Shown piece by piece: positions 60,398 to 64,000 of a stretch of 64,000 bases of DNA. Numbering within the stretch: the stretch's first letter is position 1; every line of letters begins with the position of its first letter. The translations under genes were made by a program, and so were the position numbers. The DNA is from SKLM01 sp964542755 (lineage in GTDB: Bacteria; Chloroflexota; Anaerolineae; B4-G1). The DNA lies in contig CAZIWL010000007.1 of NCBI GenBank assembly GCA_964542755.1, forward strand, positions 1-64,000. The letters run 5' to 3'. A model generated the notes under the pieces. That model did not search any database and was not told the DNA's origin. It saw only the letters and a list, made by a program, of their open reading frames with translations.

Positions 60398-62632
60398 TCA
60401 GCCGTCGGATAGACCTGGCGAGGCTCTGCCGTGCGCCGCCTTGAGGATTCCGCCAACGGTGGAGAGGAGGACCAGTAGACCGAGGAGACGAGCCCATTGG
60501 GCCTGGGGGGCAGCTCGCCGCGCCGAGACCTGCAAGGAGGCAGCCACGTAGTGGTCCCTACTTGTCGCCCGGCTGTCGCCACCAACGATGAGGCGCTCCC
60601 CGGTTCTCCAGTCGTAGAGCCCGACGGTCAACGTGTAGTCCCCTTCTGGGAGATCGGCGGGCAGCTCCATGGTATGTGGGTCGACGACCGTCTCGCCCGG
60701 TGTCCAGCTCCAGGTGGGTCGTGTGCCGTGATCCGCGGCCCCATCCTCTTGCCAGATCAGGCTGCCGTTGGGCCCTGTCAAGTGGAGGAAGATACTCAGG
60801 TCCTCGGTGATGGCCTCGGTTGCCTTCCAATAGAGGGCCACGGGGACGTCGTCCCCCGGCGCCGCCTCCGTCCCGCGCAGGTCGTAGCCCACCAGACGGA
60901 ATCGCTCGCCAAAGCGAACCTCTGTCCGGTGCTCGGGGGGGCTGCTCGATCCTAGCTTGGCGTAGAGCCAGGCATAGGGCACGCCGTCGAATGCAACGTC
61001 GCGCGTCGGCTGCCGGGCCGCGTACCGTTCCCAGATCCGGCCCCACTCCTCAGCTTTGTAGTCGCGCGATGTATAGTTGCGGTGGAACGCGACATAGTCG
61101 GCCGACCCCGACGGCAGCGCCGCTCCCTCGCCGATCTCCACGGTGGTGCCACGGAAGGTCTGATTGAAGACGTGCTTCAGCTGGGCCGCCGTGGTGAGTC
61201 CCCCGGCCGCGGGCTTGGCGTTCAAGTAGTCAGTCAGCACGGCGTATCCCTCACCTTCCTCTCCGATCAGGATGGCGTCGGCCGCAGCTGGCGGTCCCCC
61301 CGCCAGCCAGTTCAGGGCCGTCCCGTAGTAGGGATGACGTGGCAGGGACACGGCTCCCTGGATCACCACCGGTAGGGCCATTAGAGCCAGGCGGGCGAAA
61401 CGCCGCTTCCCGGCGAGGGCCTTCGCCCAGGCGACGGCACCGGCCGCTGCCAGGATGGTGAGCGGCAGGAGTGCCGGGAGGATGTAGCGAGGCATCTTCT
61501 TGGCACCTAGCGACATCTGACCCAGGTAGAAGACGGCAAAAGCCAGAAGGAGGAGCAGATCGGTGATGGTCTGCTTTCGCGTAGCCTGGCAGGCACGCGC
61601 GGCGGGCTGAGGATCAAGGAGGGCGCCGAGCCCAATCGCTGCCCCGACGGCGAGGAAGAGTAGCTCAATCTCACTCGAGCGAAAGAGGAGCGAGATGAGA
61701 TAGAACAGAGGCCCGGGGTCGTCCCGCACCACTTCGCCCAGGAAGAGCGTCGGACTGTCGTGGGCCGTCGTCGCGTGACGCGTGAGGCCCCACCTCACCG
61801 CAGCGATCCCCTTGCCCGGCGCAACCCACATCACCGGCCATGCCGCCACATAGACGATGCCGGCGACCAGAAGCCAGACGACCAGAGGCCCCGCCACGCT
61901 GAAGAATAGGTCCTTGATGGCGCGGCGGCCCTCGACCGCTAGGTCGGTCAGCAAGATCAGGCCGAAGAAGGGCACCAGGAAGACTGCCGGGATCTTCGTG
62001 AGTAGCGCCAGGCCTCCCAGCCCGCCAGACAGGACCAGCCAGGCCCACCCCCGCTCGCGGCGGTAAACCATCATCGCCAGGGCGGAGAGGAGCATCAGGG
62101 TGGCCATCGCAGCGTCCAGGTGGAGAATCTTGCTCTGTGCGATGAAGTAGGGGCTTAGGGCCAATAGAAGCCCTCCGACCACAGCCGTGCTTTCATCGAA
62201 GAGCCGCCTCAGGAGGAGATACACGCCGACCACGCCAACGGCTATCAGCAGGGCCAGCGGCACCACGGCGGCTGCTATCTCATTCAGCGGAACGGGCCCG
62301 GAGAAGTGGATCGGCTCGAAGTCCGGCGGGACGGTACTGGCTGCTGGACGGATGCCAGAGAGGGCCCAGAAGACCTTCAGCCCGATCCCGGACAGCCACA
62401 TGAGGGTCACCCCCGGATGCTCAGAGTAGACAGTACTCGCCCAATCACCACTCAGCGTGTCCTCGATGAAGTAAGCCGAGCGGAGGTACCAGACAAGGGG
62501 ACGAGAGACCGGTTGTACGGCCCGCGGCAATAAGGCGACGAGGAACAGGATCGCCACGAATAGTCCGCGACCGAGTCTTGGTGAAAAGAACCTGGACCCC
62601 TTGGCCCGTCCGATACTATCGTTCTCCGTCAT
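60398..62632 (-). CDS. GT39-like membrane glycosyltransferase with one module
   Basis: A 744-aa paralogue of the protein at 57627. First loop: WYLRSAYFIEDTLSGDWASTVYSEHPGVTLMWLSGIG; then LSPYFIAQSKILHLDAAMATLMLLSAL, GGLALLTKIPAVFLVPFFG and LGAKKMPRYILPALLPL. One module at about 570-690 (RLVGYDLRGTEAAPGDDVPVALYW, RPTWSWTPGETVVDPH, GDYTLTVGLYDWRTGERL), and, unlike its relatives, a final membrane helix (ARLLGLLVLLSTVGGIL) after the module, which would pin the module to the membrane. Ribosome site weak; ATG chosen as the first Met before the first helix. Confidence 0.77.
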   Translation of the reverse strand: MTENDSIGRAKGSRFFSPRLGRGLFVAILFLVALLPRAVQPVSRPLVWYLRSAYFIEDTLSGDWASTVYSEHPGVTLMWLSGIGLKVFWALSGIRPAASTVPPDFEPIHFSGPVPLNEIAAAVVPLALLIAVGVVGVYLLLRRLFDESTAVVGGLLLALSPYFIAQSKILHLDAAMATLMLLSALAMMVYRRERGWAWLVLSGGLGGLALLTKIPAVFLVPFFGLILLTDLAVEGRRAIKDLFFSVAGPLVVWLLVAGIVYVAAWPVMWVAPGKGIAAVRWGLTRHATTAHDSPTLFLGEVVRDDPGPLFYLISLLFRSSEIELLFLAVGAAIGLGALLDPQPAARACQATRKQTITDLLLLLAFAVFYLGQMSLGAKKMPRYILPALLPLTILAAAGAVAWAKALAGKRRFARLALMALPVVIQGAVSLPRHPYYGTALNWLAGGPPAAADAILIGEEGEGYAVLTDYLNAKPAAGGLTTAAQLKHVFNQTFRGTTVEIGEGAALPSGSADYVAFHRNYTSRDYKAEEWGRIWERYAARQPTRDVAFDGVPYAWLYAKLGSSSPPEHRTEVRFGERFRLVGYDLRGTEAAPGDDVPVALYWKATEAITEDLSIFLHLTGPNGSLIWQEDGAADHGTRPTWSWTPGETVVDPHTMELPADLPEGDYTLTVGLYDWRTGERLIVGGDSRATSRDHYVAASLQVSARRAAPQAQWARLLGLLVLLSTVGGILKAAHGRASPGLSDG

Positions 62633-62663
62633 TCTCGCGTGCCCCTGTCTCGCGTCTCGCGAC

Positions 62664-64000
62664 TCAAGGCTCTACCTCGACGTTGCCGAGCATCACCCGA
62701 TCGTCGGGCAGCCGGTCTCCCCCCGGACCGTACACGAACAGACGATCCCCGCTCGCGGGATCGTAGAGACCGATCCCTAGGGAATAGATGCCGGGCGGCG
62801 TCGCGGACGCCAGCTGGACGTGATATCGATCGGCCACGATCTCACCTTTCTCCCAGTTTGTGGTGGGTCGAGCTCCCAGCCCAGGATGTCGGTCCCGCTG
62901 CGCCAGAATCCCGCCCCGACCGTCGTACAGGTGCACAAACACCTTATAGTCGCGATCTGGCGCCCGGTCGGCCCTCCAGTACAGTGTCACGGCGACAGTC
63001 TCTCCAGGCTCTGCGCGACGATCCACGGTGTACCCCAGCAGGCTGATCCCCTCACCAAGCGTGAAGGACACGGGCTCCTCCGGGTCCACGGTCGGGGTTG
63101 AGCCTGGGGTCGTTGACTGCACCCAGAGGTCCAGCAGTTCCACCGGATCGACCAGTACGGGCTCACCGCTCACGTCGAGGAGCTCGAGCGACAGCGTTGC
63201 TTCTCCAGTGGGCACACTCTCTTCGGTGGACAAGTAGTACCAGTCAGCCACCAGCTCGTCCGGCTGCCACTCGGAGGTTGGATGGTTGGTGCTTGTGACA
63301 TCAAGCGCCTCCTGCCCGTAGATGGCGCCGTCACGTCCCGCGAGACTGAGACGCAATCGGTAGTCGCGATCGATTGCGCCATTGGCTTGCCAGAAGAGGC
63401 GAAGGCCGACGGTCTCCCCCGCGAACATAGCCTCAGCGATCCCCGTGCGTCCAGGCTCCAACTCGTATCCCAGTAGGTTGAGATTCGCCGTAACCGGAAC
63501 AACCACGCGGCGCGGGATGCTCAGATCCTGCGGGTTGGGCACCTCGTCGGGACGTCCGATCTCGACCGTCACCCGAGCGTCTGTCTCATTGGCAGCCTCA
63601 TCCGACCCTAGCAGGCGCAAGCGCTCACCCGTCTCCAAGGTGTACACGCCGATTTCCAGATCATACACCCCTGGCGGGGTGCCCGGAGGCACGGCGAGGT
63701 GATAAAGGGCCGACCTGGTTGCACTTGTTTCCCAACGGGACGTTGGCTCGAGAGTCCGGTCTACGATCAGGCTGTCTCCTTGAACAATCCGGTGACCATG
63801 GCTATCATACACGTGGAGATAGACGGAGTAGTCCTCCTCCAATTCCTCTGTCGCCTCCCACGTGAGCACTATCCCGCCATCTCTGCCCCAGGCGGGTGGC
63901 GGATCCGTGACTCCGTAGCTCACCAGACGGAGCCCTTCGAATGCGAGGTCTAGCTCCCGGGACGCGACAGCCGGGTCCACGAGCTGATGGCGCGTGACCT
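62664..64000 (-). CDS. Partial protein: three tandem C-terminal modules, 5' end outside window
   Basis: The frame is open through the window edge; only the C-terminal 445 or so residues are seen, without any membrane helix. It consists of three consecutive array modules: one with LRLVSYGV, YSVYLHVYDSHGHRIVQGDS and EPTSRWET; one with LNLLGYELEPGRTG, YRLRLSLAGRDGAIYG and HPTSEWQPDELV; and one with ISLLGYTVDRRAEPGETVAVTLYW, YKVFVHLYDGRGGILAQRD and RPTTNWEKGEIVADR. By analogy with the neighbours, a GT-C membrane domain is expected upstream of the window. A GTG at 63980 could start a shorter form but is not needed. Confidence 0.7.
   Translation of the reverse strand, partial: VTRHQLVDPAVASRELDLAFEGLRLVSYGVTDPPPAWGRDGGIVLTWEATEELEEDYSVYLHVYDSHGHRIVQGDSLIVDRTLEPTSRWETSATRSALYHLAVPPGTPPGVYDLEIGVYTLETGERLRLLGSDEAANETDARVTVEIGRPDEVPNPQDLSIPRRVVVPVTANLNLLGYELEPGRTGIAEAMFAGETVGLRLFWQANGAIDRDYRLRLSLAGRDGAIYGQEALDVTSTNHPTSEWQPDELVADWYYLSTEESVPTGEATLSLELLDVSGEPVLVDPVELLDLWVQSTTPGSTPTVDPEEPVSFTLGEGISLLGYTVDRRAEPGETVAVTLYWRADRAPDRDYKVFVHLYDGRGGILAQRDRHPGLGARPTTNWEKGEIVADRYHVQLASATPPGIYSLGIGLYDPASGDRLFVYGPGGDRLPDDRVMLGNVEVEP

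Noticed and set aside
1..64000. tRNA, rRNA, riboswitch of a known class, insertion sequence, origin of replication
   Set aside because: By eye, no T-loop/acceptor pairs, rRNA cores, transposase genes, terminal inverted repeats or DnaA-box clusters were found; a covariance-model search would be decisive.

Overview
The window is GC-rich bacterial DNA that most resembles Chloroflexota (Anaerolineae-like). This is inferred from style: large secreted proteins with a YLPLV-type linker, tandem arrays of DUF2142/GT39-like membrane proteins, many GTG and TTG starts, and long co-directional runs with 1-4 bp gene overlaps. No rRNA, tRNA, CRISPR array, insertion sequence, phage gene or obvious DNA-binding regulator was seen.

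Layout. 0.3-5 kb (+): two exported papain-family (C1A) cysteine proteases. 5.3-15.4 kb (-): two superfamily-1 helicase-like proteins, a glycosyltransferase, a sulfotransferase, an aldolase resembling 4-hydroxy-2-oxoglutarate aldolase (HOGA1), an alanine-glyoxylate aminotransferase of the AGX1 type, and a zinc-ribbon membrane protein. 15.6-17 kb (+): a YgbA-type protein behind a promoter/hairpin leader, and a metallophosphoesterase. 17.1-21 kb (-): threonine-dehydratase-like enzyme, aminotransferase, EamA transporter and a DUF3159-like membrane protein. 21.3-22 kb (+): slyD behind an unusual leader with a near-consensus promoter, a 3-codon ORF, an intrinsic terminator and a 13-codon ORF that overlaps the slyD start.

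22-35 kb (-) is a hydroxyproline locus. It holds the glycyl-radical enzyme trans-4-hydroxy-L-proline dehydratase (hypD), its radical-SAM activase, a two-cysteine hydroxyproline epimerase/proline racemase, a complete Liv-type ABC importer, and a two-subunit FAD/Fe-S dehydrogenase like D-hydroxyproline dehydrogenase. The liv-epimerase unit starts at a perfect TTGACA-17-TATAAT promoter whose -35 box lies in a 19-bp palindrome. An oxygen-sensitive route and an oxidative route for hydroxyproline therefore sit side by side with their importer. With the secreted proteases and the HOGA1/AGX1 pair, a collagen- or hydroxyproline-scavenging lifestyle is a reasonable but unproven inference.

35-44 kb (-): HIT protein, mtaB, priA, an ABC-2 exporter permease without a visible ATPase, a glycosyltransferase, a degenerate prephenate-dehydrogenase-like protein, an HD protein and an M50 protease. 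44-64 kb (-): an O-antigen-ligase/polymerase-like protein and eight proteins (one cut by the window edge), seven of them with visible GT-C/DUF2142-like membrane domains, several joined by overlapping stop/start codons. All eight carry one to three copies of the same roughly 110-130-residue C-terminal beta-rich module, about 16 copies in total. Together with a broken relative at about 60 kb, this array is the most distinctive structural feature of the window.
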